Shown here one piece after another: positions 12,693 to 26,319 of a DNA stretch of 64,000 nt. The position numbers and the translations under genes are program-made. The notes beneath the pieces were generated by a model. It was given only the letters and a program-made list of their open reading frames with translations, made no database searches and was not told the origin of the DNA. Source of the DNA: Mesocentrotus franciscanus (lineage: Eukaryota > Echinodermata > Echinoidea > Camarodonta > Strongylocentrotidae); NCBI GenBank assembly GCA_037976565.1, contig CP137675.1, positions 24,878,831 through 24,942,830 of the forward strand, read 5' to 3'. The stretch's first letter is position 1; every line of letters starts with the position of its first letter.

Positions 12693-13479
12693 AGGGTTTG
12701 GATTAGGGTTAGATATATAGTTCTAGGTCAAGGGTTGAAGTTAGAAATTTGGTTAGGGTTGAAAATTAACTGTGAAGCTATTGTCGCCGGAGCACGTGTC
12801 GTAAAACCACCGTTGATGCACAGTGTTACTATTTGGTAACTTTATTGGTCTTGTATTCATTGTAATCCGTTCAGGTATTCTGTCCATGTTTTGCTGCTCA
12901 AATTACAAAGAATGTATCATTGTGGCATGACATAAAACTACTATGCTCTCTATACATGTACTGTTACTATCTTAGGGGATGATATGATTTCATGCCATAC
13001 ATTGTAGGTTTAGTTACAAGTTTACATGTTCTTTTAGGTTCCTGCGGAACAGCAACTGCCATTGTATTAAATGTTGAAGAATTAGACAACTCCAGTAGGA
13101 AAACTTACAATTTTAGAATAACTGCATGATATACATCAAAATCATGATTTTATGTTGGTTTTAAATTATGAATTACACATGTACTGTACATGTATGTTGA
13201 ATTAGAACAGTCAATACATGTGTACTATTGTAAAATAATATTCCAAATGCACAATATTAGACTGATAGATGTAATGATGTAAAAGTCAGAAAGTGCGAAG
13301 ACTGAAATTGTTTTACATGTCGAGGACAAGGGTATTACATACATGTAGTCTGACAACTCTCTTGTTGAATCAATCTTTTCAATTATTATCACCTCAAAGT
13401 TTAAGTAAACAGTGCAGAGTAATGTTTAGTCTGAACAGGAACAATTATATATTTTGTAGCTTAACGTGTATATGTATTC

Positions 13480-13904
13480 CCCGGTGGGGTCACTCAATGT
13501 GACTTCCGGACCGCATGACCGTTACCAAAATCGCGGAAAAAGGGGTCAATTTCAAGCAATGTCCGCGGACAAAATATTCCTCGAAATATAGAAAATAGGG
13601 ATGCACAGGTGTCCTCGAAATTGATAAATAGGGGTCAGGAAAAGGGAAAGAGAAAACCGGGAAGAAAAATTCTCGGAGCCGAGTCTTGTCCTTGAAATAT
13701 TGTAAAATAGGGGTAAATTTGCGAAAGTGTCTTTACAATCTTATAAATAGGGGTATTCCAAAGTTCGATTTTGTCCTTGTTTTGACGTAAAAAAAGGGGC
13801 TAAATTTCACAAAATGTCCTTGAAATTGACCGCAAAAGGGGGTTATTTGCATTTGTGGTAACGGTCATACGTGTCACCCTCTGCGGGGGAGTGACCCCAC
13901 CGGG
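13480..13904. mobile_element. Inverted-repeat element with a perfect 8-bp target duplication
   Basis: 425 bp with perfect 16-bp terminal inverted repeats: CCCGGTGGGGTCACTC at 13480-13495 and its inverse at 13889-13904. Both sides carry the 8-bp direct repeat ATGTATTC (13472-13479 and 13905-13912). Subterminal GACCGTTACC / GGTAACGGTC also pair. The middle repeats short units such as AAATAGGGGT. An 8-bp duplication fits hAT-like or Merlin-like transposons. No transposase. Confidence 0.9.
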
Positions 13905-14888
13905 ATGTATTCCCTCCTTACAATCATCATTTGTTTGCGTTATATTCTGATGTAGCAACAGCTTGATGCTGTAGAACCCCAAAACAACATACTTATGTAA
14001 TTGTATTTAACCAAAGGTGTTTCATTTTTATTTTTCAAGTGAGGATCCATTCTTCCCGCAAAATTTAGAGAAGGAGTTTTCATCTGATAAAAAAACATGC
14101 CTCTTTGAGATTATGATTTCTATTTCTTTTTCTGCAATGAATATTTTAGACTTTTTACTGGAATTCCTAATTTTTGTTGGCAGATTTGGGTTCAAAATCC
14201 CTTTTTTTTTTACAGGTCAATATACAGAATTGTAAGTGCCTTTGGATGGCTTAAAAGGTTGTGTATGTATATTTTTGTTTTGATTGATTTGATAGTTTTA
14301 TAGATGTTTAATTGTTCCATTTTTAAGCAAGTACAAATATATTTTGTTAATAATCTTTTTTTAAACGTTCTTACACTGTACATGCCCTGTACTTGTTGCA
14401 TGTATTTTACCCAATTTTAAAATTAAATCTTGATAGGAATTTTATTGCTGGCTGAAAAGCACTTTTACCCATTGAAAAAGCACAGCACAATAGTACAGAA
14501 TAGAATTGCATGTACAATATGTATTTCGGTTATTGACTATTTCATTATTATTGATATTGAGGTAAATTATGTAAATGCCTTGCTTATCATATAATGATAA
14601 GCTCGACTCATGTTTAAAAAAAGTATCTGATTTAGTTTGTGATAAAGGTTTAGTGAAATTTAGTGGGCTGAAATGAATTCTGACTTCAACTCAAATTGAT
14701 AAGTGATATCAACATGTAGAAAATACCTTGTAAAGCGAGGGTATTGCAGTAAAATAACTTGAGTGTCTACGTGTAAAAAATGTGTTGCTTGATGTTCATG
14801 AACAGTGCACATGAACTTACAACTTTAACAGTAGATGAAACTGTTTCTGTGGGCATTGCATATTTATGTACATGTACATGTTTGTACA

Positions 14889-15157
14889 GAAATTGAATTT
14901 TCATTGTTTCCCAATAAAAAAGGTTGTTTTACCTGTGGGACTTTCGCCTACTCGATCATTGCTGCAGGCATCAGATTGACGTTTTATCGCCACTAGATGG
15001 GGTACTAGTAGTACATTCCCATTCTCTCGGATTGTCGTACTACCCCATCTAGTGGCGATTAAATGTCAGTCTGATGATGCCTGCAGCAATGAGTAGGTGA
15101 AAGTCTCACAGGTAAAACAACCTTTTTGATTGTGAAACAATGAAAATTCATTTTATG
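14889..15157. mobile_element. Long palindromic (fold-back) element
   Basis: About 270 bp with two long arms that pair over most of their length around a centre near 15022. Matching arm words include AAAGGTTGTTTTACCTGTG, GCTGCAGGCATCAGA and CGCCACTAGATGGGGTA, each with its inverse in the other arm. Outer homology continues through TTTTCATTGTTTC. The spacer is only about 30 bp. A fold-back MITE is the simplest reading. Confidence 0.85.
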
Positions 15158-16674
15158 GAATTACTACCAATAGGATGAACCTCTTCAAGGATGTATGTAC
15201 AGAATTTGCAACCCCTTGTCAATGGTAAACAGTGTGTACATGTACTCCATATATGAACATACATGTATCAACTTGTGATTTCCATTTGAAAGGCAGTATA
15301 ATTACAGCGAGTGTGTGTGTCATAACTGCCTCTTCGGTTACGTATTCTTATCTGTGGAGATTATCATACAATTCTATCTTATTGAAGGTGTATCGTTTGT
15401 CTTGATACGTCCATTCAGAGCAAAATTGTAGCTTGTATATAATAATGATTTTGTGCTTATTATATGATAATTGGAAACAACTTCATGATGTGAAATAATC
15501 TAGTTTTGAGATATAGTGATATTTTGCAAGGGAAAAGTGATTGATGCAATAATTCAGATATGTTATTTTAATGTGTGGAAGTATTTATTGATGTATTTAA
15601 AGGGCAATCCAAAACTTATAATAGGTTTCTTTGCATGAAAGCAGAAAAATAAGATACGCAGAATGGCAAAAGTCTGAAATAAATTGGACCATTGTAAGAA
15701 AGTTATGAATGTTTGAAATATGAGATTGCTATGTGAATCTCAAACTACGGTACCACTTTGGTCAGTGGATTGTGACATAGTGGTAGATAACTCTCCCATT
15801 TGTCATGTACACAAGTATGATTGATTTCTGTTTTTCTCCTAAGTGCCTCCTTCCTTGGGGCACTACTCAAAATATTCAATGGATAGCAGATCATTAAAGG
15901 TCCTCTAAAGAGAATAGACCCTTTTGAGTCATACATTTTTGAGAAAAAAGAAAGAAATTTTAGTCATTTTTTGTGTTGGAACAAATGGGAAAGTTGTCTT
16001 CACAGAGACTACAACACAGAGACATTCCCAATTTAGCCAATTTGAAGAGCCCATACCTATAGTGATTACAAGTTTCAATAATTAAAAACTTTCTAATTTT
16101 TTTCCCGGTTTCATTCAAACTTTCACTAGTCTACTTCTCTGACTTTTCTGCTTTCCTCTAGAGTAGTTTGCTATCAAGGTTGGATTTCCCTTTAAGTTTT
16201 AGCTAGTCTGTAGAAAAGTGTTGTTCCTTACATGTATATATACATTCCCTGTATCGAAAGAGAATTTAGTAGAGTGGATATGACGATGTACATGTACAGA
16301 AATCAACATTTTTGGGGGAGGGGGGTCGAGAAATTGCAGTTGGAGAAAATTTGTGATCGATCTACTGTAATTCGTAGTAATGTCATCAGTCCAGTCACAA
16401 AAGAGATTTGAAGCAGGTTTTGCTGTTTCTTCAACTGAAAAAGAGATGTAATGTAAAACTGGAAAATGTCCATACATGCGCATGTACCTAGGAATTCAAG
16501 TGATATTACACCAAAGTGCGTGCCCCAGACCCACTCCCCCTCTCTAGAAAGGAAAATGAATGATATCTTTGTGAAACTACCTTTTGAATATTAAAAGGAG
16601 AAAGTTTATGAAAAAACAAAATGTGTATGTACATGTACATGAAAATTTACATTGTATGAAATCATGAAGGCCAG

Positions 16675-16913
16675 GGGGGTGTTTCACAGAGACTTGGATC
16701 GACTTTAAGTTGGACTTAACTATGGCAGGCCGTTCATGCCACTAGCTCCTCTAACCATTCCTGGCATTGGTTTCATTTTTTATAGTTACGGAAAAAATAT
16801 TATCTAAAGATCATAGTTGAGAGACCAATGGTGGAAGCAACCAGTGGCATGAATGGCCTGCCATAGTCAAGTCCAACTTCAATTCAATCTTAGTCTTTGT
16901 GAAACACTCCCCA
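16675..16913. mobile_element. GGGTGTTTCAC-family inverted-repeat element, copy 1
   Basis: Begins GGGGGTGTTTCACAGAGACT and ends AGTCTTTGTGAAACACTCC. Inner arms (AAGTTGGACTTAACTATGGC and its inverse) also pair, so the whole unit folds back. Further copies are at 19354-19664, 39421-39714 and 54447-55280. Confidence 0.85.
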
Positions 16914-17395
16914 GGAGGTGGGGTGGGGGCAGTGGGAGTAAAACTTAAAAACATTTCGCTTAGTACCCACCAAAGAGTAGTGTACATGTAAATCAGCAAT
17001 ACAAAGGACATCTTATAAAATCGGCCAGTTTCTTGATGTAAAGTTGATTTGAAAAAAACAATGTCAATTAGGCCTTAAAGTTGATGTAAGCAAAATAAAT
17101 TTTGTCTGAACTCGCTTTGTACAAGGTATGTCACAGACTTGTAATGGTGTACAAATATATTGTCGGGGAAAACTTCATGTAGATCTATTATACTCATTGC
17201 TTGTTTACGTCTAGCTTGTGCTGGGTTGTTTGGTCAGGACTTTAATATTAACTCTCGTTATTCGCAATATGGTGAGCAAACTATTGGGTGCAATGGACAG
17301 GCAGAAATTTGCATGGCCGGCCCTCAAGCGAAATAGTCGACATCATGACACCGGCAGTGGGAGATCCCAGGGCCTTGTGTGCCTAGTTACTATAC

Positions 17396-17487
17396 ATTTA
17401 TCACAAGAAAATATGCAACATGTATTGTTTTTACATTAAATTTAAATGTAAACAGTTTATGCCGCATATTTTCTTGCAACATTTTGA
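17396..17487. repeat. Short hairpin in intergenic DNA
   Basis: CAAGAAAATATGC near 17403 and its inverse GCATATTTTCTTG near 17464 flank a T/A-rich loop containing TTAAATTTAAA. Neighbouring sequence at 17200-18150 is somewhat GC-richer, but no exon can be supported there. Confidence 0.5.
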
Positions 17488-19039
17488 CAATATTGGTTGA
17501 ACGCTCCCTCTGCTTTTGTGCCACGGTTTTTATACTTTGAAGCACCAGAATTCTAGCTATTTTCTCACTTCCAAACTTAGAAATTTGGAGAAAAACCCAT
17601 GGATGGTCATACAAGGGGTGAAATGGACATGCAACAACTCTGCTGCATTTAATAGCGCAGATTCGATGTCGAATTGGAAATTGGCCTACCGGTATACTGT
17701 GGCATCCGATAGGTGGCACACCGTATTGCGAATATCAAGATATGATCTAGATTTGATTAGACTGTTTTATTTTATGTTGTAAGTAATTATGCAAGAGATG
17801 TCATTGGCTCAGATTGGTTTTAATATGTGTTGACTCATCAGCTAATGTAGAATAAAAGAGCATAATTATCTACCACAAATAACTCTCAATGTTCAATTCT
17901 TATTGTCATGAGAATAGAGTGCGGAAGTGCCATATTCGCTCGTCGTCCATGTTACTGGTACCGAACAACAGTCTGCACATGGGGCTCATCCCAAATCATT
18001 AAAGCAACGGGCTGGAGGAGAGCAAATGTTTGGCGCTGGTGTGATCACCGTGCCATTGTTTAGAACCAGCATCCTTGATAACTTAGCCAGTATGACGTCA
18101 CACATCGGTACTCTATTGCCACCGTCAAAAATTTATAGAAATACATGACTGCAAACCAGAGACTTTCATGAGTTATCAGTGACAGCCCTTTCTAAAGCTA
18201 AATGCTATATGAAGAGGTTATTAATGTAGGTGGACTAATCATTTCACGGCATGAATCTTTTCTTAATCCGAACTACTCGAAAAAGATGTAAAAAATCTTG
18301 ACGAGGTTGTTATTGTCCCAATTATGTTGAGGCACCATGAATTTTTTTTCAATCAAGAACTATGATTACTCAAAAACAAACAAAGAAAAAAATAATCATA
18401 CACATTTAACTTCCTTCCCAATTTTTTATTAAAATCATCTAAATATTCCATCTATAAAATATGATATAACTCACAAAAACCTGAATTATGCAATTAATAA
18501 ACAGTACATGATACTCATAGTACGTACATAATGTAGATGAACTAATGTGAAAATATTTTGTTTTCAACAGATTTCATATCATACTAAACTCTATTGAGCC
18601 CATACAATAACAAAATAAAGACAGTAAAAAAACTTACTTTAATTAAATACTACACCCAAAACAATGGGTATTGTACAACATCAACAACAAAATGTACAAT
18701 ACATTAACCTATTAAGACTATTATTCAGTAAATATGAATCCCATATGAGCGTGTAGACCGACACATTTAAATCTAGGTACACGTATCTTGGTATCCAGAG
18801 GGCAGTTTAGCATTGTTTTTAAAAAGACCAATATTTTCTTCACAGGGATTATTTAAAGTCTTAGATCTTTCGTGAAAGGATTTCCATATGGTGAACACTT
18901 TTATATTGGAACTGGAAATGTTTCAAAGTTTTGTAAAGAGTCATGTGTCTTGTGATTACTGTATTAAATACTGTAATAACATGAACTAATTATGGTCTCT
19001 AAAGACTTTTTCAGATAAGATGTGGCAAAACCGCAGCAG

Positions 19040-19226
19040 TTTGTTTATGATGATGTAAAATGTACTACCCTTCCCATTTCTGAATATTATAATACAGAGC
19101 TCAGTGACTACAAGCAAGTCCTTTGTTGCCCATAGTTGCCATTCATTTTTCATGTAAAAACAAAAAAACACTGCGTTTTTTAACGTTTTTTGTGGCGGTT
19201 TACCGTGCCATATTTGAACAAGCCTT
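19040..19226. mobile_element. Second copy of the 12444-12692 repeat, left end missing
   Basis: Shares CAGAGCTCAGTGA, GTTGCCATTCATTT, the ACACTGCGTTTT region and the right terminus CATATTTGAACAAGCCTT with the copy at 12444-12692. The left inverted terminus is not present. Confidence 0.65.
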
Positions 19227-19353
19227 TACTTGTGTCTGTACCGTGCATATCTGAAGCTGAGATTGGAATGACAAAGAAGTTATAATTCTTGACAGTGTTG
19301 TTGGGTTAGCGAGGAAAGACAGAACATACCGAATACTATGCAACCATGTACTG

Positions 19354-19664
19354 GGGGGTGTTTCACAAAGATCCTAAGTTGAACTTATCTCTAAGTTGGA
19401 CTTAACAATTATGGAAAGCTGTTAGCATCTTTGAAAATATTTTGTAAAAGTTATTTTAAAAGGCATAAAATGTTGACTCAAATCATTCATATTTTCTATT
19501 ATCATGGGAGATTTCATGTTCTTGATGTGGAATTTATAAAAAGTCTAAAAGACTTGAATTTTCACTTTTGAACATAATTTATTTTAAGGCTACTAATGGC
19601 TCTTCATAAGTTTTAAGTCCAACTTAGAGTTCAGTTCGACTTAGGATGTTTGTGAAACACCCCC
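19354..19664. mobile_element. GGGTGTTTCAC-family inverted-repeat element, copy 2
   Basis: Starts GGGGGTGTTTCACAAAGATC and ends TTTGTGAAACACCCCC. Inner arms AAGTTGGACTTAA and TTAAGTCCAACTTA pair. The middle differs from copy 1. Confidence 0.85.
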
Positions 19665-22600
19665 TGGTCACAAAATGGCCTCTATAATATGAAAGGGTAT
19701 AAACTAAATATCCTTAAAAAAGAGAGATCAATGAATATGGAAGTTACAGAGTACATTACAGTACATCATGTTGCTCCAATATGAAAGGATGCACCTACAT
19801 GTATAATATGGAGAATTATATCCACATTCCAGTGTATGATGTATTTCATTACAAGAAAGAAAAAAATTATGAAGAAGAGAAGTTTCATACTTTAAATCCA
19901 TTTAGGTCACGACTCACGACATACATGTACGGTACGACTTTATCAAGTGATAATCACTTTATAAAGACATAAGGTACATTGTAAGTCATGACCGAATAAA
20001 AACTGTTGGAGTTAGAGCATGAAACTTCTCTTCTTTATAATTTGTTTGCGTCATATTATGCCAACACGTGGACAATAATATTAGATATAATAAGAAAAAT
20101 AGCCAAACATATCAAAAAATTCAATCATATCCGATTTTTACATGATTTAACATTGCCAATTTGGAAATAGGTATTAGTGATCTACACATGTACATGAAAT
20201 ATTTCAACAATCACTAGAACATACTTACAGTACATTACACATATACTTCTAAATCATTCCCGACATAAACATGTAGTGAATATGTACAAACTAGTAAAAA
20301 TACAAGAATGTTCATGTTATACACCAAATTAGTACTAGGACAATGCATCTTTTTTTGAATAAATATACAATTTTTTTCTTCAAGTCACAGTAATGACTTT
20401 GTCAGCATTTCAAATGAACCAGTGAAAGACAATTGATGCTAGCCTTTCACGCACATACATGTATAGTGTACACTTAATGCTGACCTTTGTAGAGAATGAA
20501 TGCGATAAATCTACACGAGGCTGCAAAAAGAGAAACATACAACATTACGCTGTCATGCTTGAACAGTAACTACAGTGAACATCAATAGTTTTGGATTTTG
20601 TACGTTAATGGCAGAGTTTCTACAACTAATGAATGTGTAAAAAGTGTTTTCAGTAAACAATGCAGTTTTGAAATACATGTCTGAATGACTTGAAGTTTTC
20701 CTACACTGGGATACACAAACAACTCATTTACGAGCAATATGGTACAAATTACACATCTTCCTCTGTGAAAAAAATATTCAGCAGAAATCACTACTTAACA
20801 GCCTCTTTTTCAGCTTACCAATATAAGTGTGATTCATAAAGCCTCTAGTTCATAATTTGATTATACAAATATACTACTTTTCACCAAAGTGCACCTAAAT
20901 ACCACATTATTACATAAAGTTATATCACATACAATTCTACACAACTATGATTTGAATATATATAAAATTCAGCCTAAAAACCTGCTGACGATCTAATTGT
21001 ATAAAGAATTATTTGATCAAGGCATCATTTTCTATTATCGTATTCAGCGAGAAATCGAACAAGGTTGAAAATTTCTGTGAAAAAATCTTTGATCAACTTG
21101 TGCAGGAATGGAGCCTACGAAAGGCACAAGGAAAATCATACAAATATATAAAAGAACAAAACTCCTTCATAAAAATCATGAGGAAAAAAAATTGATGAGA
21201 TATACATTGTAGAGGCCTAGCAAGACTGCATACGAAACAAAATACCAGTTTGAGATTTTCACCTACGTGTACAAAAATAAAACGTACTTATCCTATCAGT
21301 GTATAGCATTAGCTCTCTTTTTATGTGAAAGCTAAGTGTAAACAAAATCGGGAGCATTTTATATGGATGCATCTAACATTTGACATAAGAAGTAATCCTG
21401 CATGTACAAAAGTGAAAAATAGAATGTGCAAAAAGGATTTACATTAATTACAAAAATACATTTACGAGCAAGTACTTGGAAATTATGCCTTTGGCATGAA
21501 CTTTGGTGGCCAAGGCATAATAAGGGAGGAGGAAAAGTGTCTATGTTAAAAGAATGCATGTGAAATATTATGAAACGTTCTCTTGGTTTCAAACAAGATC
21601 AGATATCCTAGCCGAGTCTTACATGTACAGGTAAATTAATGGATCATGAATTTATTTGTGTACATGTATATCATTAAAGCTCATCTTGAGATCTGCTGAT
21701 GGCATTACCATTGCAGGAGAAACTGGTTTAAACAAATTCTGAATTGTTTATCATGCAGCAAGATACAAACCAAGAATATTCCCCAAATGTCACATTAAAG
21801 CAAAAATCACTTGAGAGCATGTTTTACATGTAACCACATGGATATGGATAACTAAATGTACTTAGTATACAGTTAAGTTTTCTAATCTTCCTTTGCTAGT
21901 GACTCAGCTATCATATCTTTTCTGCCAAAGATGTTTGGCATAACATATAATATAATTGAAGTCTTTAACAATCGGAGTAACCTTTGTTTGATTTTGTGAC
22001 AACATAACTCCCTTGTCAAAATGATTCAATAACACCTTTTGAAGGGATATGGGATGAGTGGAAACGAAGAAGCAGATATCATTTCAAGAATAAGTCTACC
22101 TGTGTATTTATGGAACAACAATAATTACTCTCTTCTCAATGCAGGCTTCATGTACATAATGAAATGCAACAACAAAAGAAAGAAAGAAAGATATAACATA
22201 GGAATATGTTTCATCATTCACAAGGAAATCAAGTAAGAAATTTTCCAGTTCTTAAATTCAACTTATGATTAAGGAAGAACATTTCTTAACATAATTTTCA
22301 TACTCCTAAATACAAGAAAGAATCAGCTCATTTTCATTGGGAACCTACCCCGCTTACTTTTTCAATATGTTTCTGCTATCACCATTTTATCCTGAGCTTA
22401 CACAAATTTACAGCCTATTCTGAGAGTGTTAATATATTGTACAATTTCAACATTTGATTACTTTTTTGCGCAGTGCACATATACATGTATTTTATCACCC
22501 CTCACGAAATGCAAAATTGTCATACATGAATACCAGGTTTAAATGATGTGCCTAAATTCCAAAACCTTTGAGAATATAGGTATAAGATTCCAAGGGCACA

Positions 22601-25600
22601 TCTAAAGTTGCTCTATTTACCAATTTTTCAACATATGAAGAGGTGGATTTGCCCACTCTTTAGAGTCGTACGTATATTTGTTGTAATTCAAAGATCTAAA
22701 GGTATTGTCCTATATCAGGATACAAAAACAATACTACTTAACCAAACTACAGTATCACTTTATTTTGTACAATTGTTCAACTATTCAACTGGTTATTGAA
22801 TTTTATTTTCATGAAGTGAAAAATAAGTACAGGACAATGGAATACTCAGCCTCTCCTACGCATGCAGTGATAATGCCATGATTTATAAATCCCACGTTTT
22901 ATAGAATTTATCTCCAGCAAAGTAATTAATAATCTGAGTATTGAATTAATGAAAGACATAATTCGCAGATGTACACACCGCAAAATACATGTATGCGCTC
23001 AAAACCGATAAGATCCCTGATGAACTATAACATAGTCTGTTCAATATTGCAGCCTTCTATGTGTGGCCAGTCAAAATGTTCCCACGCAAAACACTAACCA
23101 TATTTCATTCAGTAACTTTTTGAATTATTTCAAGATTAGCCGATGAAATGTAGATACGATCCCATATCTTGCTACTTACCCTCACCTGAAAGTGGTTTGA
23201 AACAAGCAAACATGTTTTTTGACATTTTGTAAAAAGCTTAAGTACCAAATCTGAATATCAAGAAAGATCTGCTCTATGAAAGATGCAACGTAGGCTCAAG
23301 AGAATACATGCACTGTACATGTGACTGGTCTGTTTGTTTTCAAATACACAGTCCTGAGGAAAAAATAGTATCAAATCATCCAAGAACTTTACATGCACTC
23401 TAAATCTTTAACATCTATTCATAGGGTGGAAAAGGGCAGAATGGCTTACATGGGCCAAAGGCAGAGTAATTTAATCCATACTTGTATTTTCTTACATAAA
23501 TTGTATGAGGGTGTGCAATAAAAAATACTTTTTCAAATCTGCCATTTACAATGTATAGTGCTGATGACTCTAGAAGCTGAGCATATTTTGGTAAGTAGAT
23601 TTTCAGTACTGTATAAATCTTAATATTTTGAATGACAAAGGCCAATTTCATATTACATAATTATGAAATATGAAACAGAATGGCATGACTGCACCCACAT
23701 GAATGTCTTGCCAAAGTTTTTACATATTTTTAGCCAACTTTCTGAATGCATTAGCATGGCATGAGATTAAAGCTTTGTTTTTATCAATTCATACTTTGGC
23801 AATTGATTTTTAGATAAAAAATGGAATTTCAACTCTTTGTAAACATGTACTGTCATAAATTAATTTCAATATTGTAATGTTAGCATATTCCAGAATAACC
23901 TCCTTTCTTACAATATTTAGTTACGTGTTACAAAGACATATTAATTCATAAATATTGTCATTAAAAATATATAACTTCAATACTAGTATTCTAGTAAATG
24001 TTCTCCAATATAATGTTCAATTTTAAAGATTAATCCACAATTATGAGAAGCAACAGATTTGCCCAAAAGTGTAAGAGAACAATCGTAGTCAATCAATGTT
24101 TGGCATTAAAGATTTGTGGAAGCTTAAAATGTATCCCTAGTAATTTTTGGTTTCTCCTTAATTTTCAGTTTCAATAAATCAAATACTAAAAAGTAGTAAA
24201 ATTACCCTAAGGTTTTCGAAGACCGACAGGGATTAGTCCATGTTTATGTTTGGTATTATAGTTTTGTGTGAGGTACTATGTCTTTCAAAGGGAATGTATC
24301 TTTGGTTTCACTGTATTTAAAACAATTTCCTATGCTCACAATAATAGAAAGAGAAGTAATAAACGTAATAAAAAGAGTTTGAAAAATAGTGAAATAACAA
24401 TGTGTATATCAATATATTCAAATATAACTGAGTAGCACATTGACAATTACTCATCAAAGTGATTCTAATGAGAATTGTTTACCTGCTTGTTGGAATGACA
24501 GTTCTTTCATTACATACATGTTGTACACTATCTGCCGTGTGTGATGTACAATGTAGTTGTGAAATAAAGCTTGCAGAACTGATTGTGTAAAAAAAGACTA
24601 TTCATCAGTTATGAATGTAAACTGATTTTAATGACGTGATATATGATTAAAAGTTCTGCATTGTAGATTCAAAAGAAATTCTAATTTTGTTTTTTGGTAT
24701 TCAATGCATTTTATAGTGTTTCAGCTCAAACATGATGTTCATGTGATTGGCACACGATTCTCATTTGGTTTACATCTGTATGTTAATAAACTGGTATTCC
24801 TGAATTTCATTTTTGTATGGTACATGTACAGTAAAGTCAATATTTGAACAGAGGTGAAGTCTTCATCAAAGAATATTGCCTGCTCACACCTTGAATGGCA
24901 TTAACTCTATGTTGAAGTATTTGAGTTGACACCCTTCTGGCTCAAATGAATTTTAAGCTTTGTATTAATCTATGAATAACTTTTGAACAAGATAACATGT
25001 GATTTATATTTCTCTTTACTTTTAAAGTTAGATTGTAGTAAATTGTATGGTTTATAAGATCAGTAAATGTTTGATCTCCATATGAAGCATGTTGATATGA
25101 AAGAGCTAATTTCTTATAATTGTTTATATATTTTTGTAATGATGCTTAAAAAACACCAAAACCCTAATATCAATGTTTAGAAACACTGTTTTGATATTGT
25201 CGAAACTTTTAAAGAATTTTAGATGTACGGATAGACATGTAAGAATAATCACTATTATCATGGGTAACTGCATTCTTTTTAGTGTTAAGAAGCAGTTGTC
25301 GATCATAAAATATTAAAGGAACTGTGCTATCACTATGAGAGTCTCCATGTATTCCAGGGGCCAATTATATATGATTATTATGGGGCAAGGCTGGGGAAAT
25401 ATATAGCCATATTTCGTGCATAACATTTTCTTGTTTCATGGTATTACTAATAATATATATATATATATAATTTTTTACAATTCACAATGTTCCCAAAGTC
25501 TGCCATTTGCCATAAGTGTACATATAAGGCTTTGTTAGTAATTCATTATACACCATGAATCCACAATGACATCGTCTACTGAGAACCAGAAGGACATTAC

Positions 25601-25677
25601 ATGGAACATCTGTATTCAAGTATAGGAGTAAGTGCCCTTCTGGATCCAGACAACGAGTATGATATACATTCTGAGTT
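19665..25677. other. Repeat-poor 6-kb stretch beyond the flippase stop codon
   Basis: AT-rich, with scattered TACATGTA words, a small inverted pair at 24885-24950 and an (AT)n run near 25455-25470. I could not find the inverted-repeat elements common elsewhere in the window, nor any conserved exon. It may hold the 3' UTR of the minus-strand flippase; many TTTATT words (AATAAA on the minus strand) occur, so the transcript end cannot be chosen. Confidence 0.5.
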
Positions 25678-26319
25678 TTATGCTAAAATCTCATTAATCA
25701 CTTCATCTGTTACCGGGGCAACACCATTCTCCTTCTTCTCCTCCTCAATCTTCTCTTTGCTCTTTGATTTCTTGACACCGCCTGCCTTCCCATTCTTCTC
25801 CGACGGTGGATCCTTGATGCGCATGCTACGACCTGAAGTGATCATCTCCCCGAAGCCCTCCTGGTGGGCGAAGGCGTAACCGGAGCGCACCGACCCGGGG
25901 CGTGACTTCCCGCTCCCCAGGCGCGATCCGGGACGGGCACTGCCAACCCTGGAGACAGCGGGATGCCTTCGCATGTTCGTCAGCTCCACGTTTCCCGTGC
26001 TCTTTGCCTTCTTAGCCTCGTGCATCTCCTTCCTCTGTAGCAGACGCACGCGGTCTGTCAACGTTGGGACGACGTCCATGCTCAATGACCGTTTCCCGAG
26101 GGTGGGGAAGAGGAGGATGACAGGCACAAGAGCCATGGTGAACCAGAACGTCGGCTGACGGCACATGACGAAGGTGACGCCCACATAGGTGAATGTCGCC
26201 CTCAGTAGTTCATATATGGGTTCAGAATACAGGAAAAGAGCGTAGAGCCAGTAGAGCGCGATACTTCCCCAGATACAGATGTGACTGAAGACAGTCCAAT
26301 AGGAGGTATCTATGGCAAT
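25678..26319 (-). CDS. ATP8B: Flippase exon 22 (last)
   Basis: 213 residues: [20 protein letters not shown], the last membrane helices (to about [13 protein letters not shown]), then a roughly 140-residue cytosolic tail. The tail has an Arg/Ser/Gly-rich stretch ([20 protein letters not shown]), the conserved GYAFAHQEG motif, and a Lys/Glu-rich end with stop at 25678-25680. Acceptor ttcattacag. Confidence 0.95.
   Translation of the reverse strand: MAIDTSYWTVFSHICIWGSIALYWLYALFLYSEPIYELLRATFTYVGVTFVMCRQPTFWFTMALVPVILLFPTLGKRSLSMDVVPTLTDRVRLLQRKEMHEAKKAKSTGNVELTNMRRHPAVSRVGSARPGSRLGSGKSRPGSVRSGYAFAHQEGFGEMITSGRSMRIKDPPSEKNGKAGGVKKSKSKEKIEEEKKENGVAPVTDEVINEILA

Noticed and set aside
17516..17782. 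88-residue plus-strand open frame in slightly GC-richer DNA
   Set aside because: No recognisable domain, no splice-linked partner, and an inverted pair lies just upstream.
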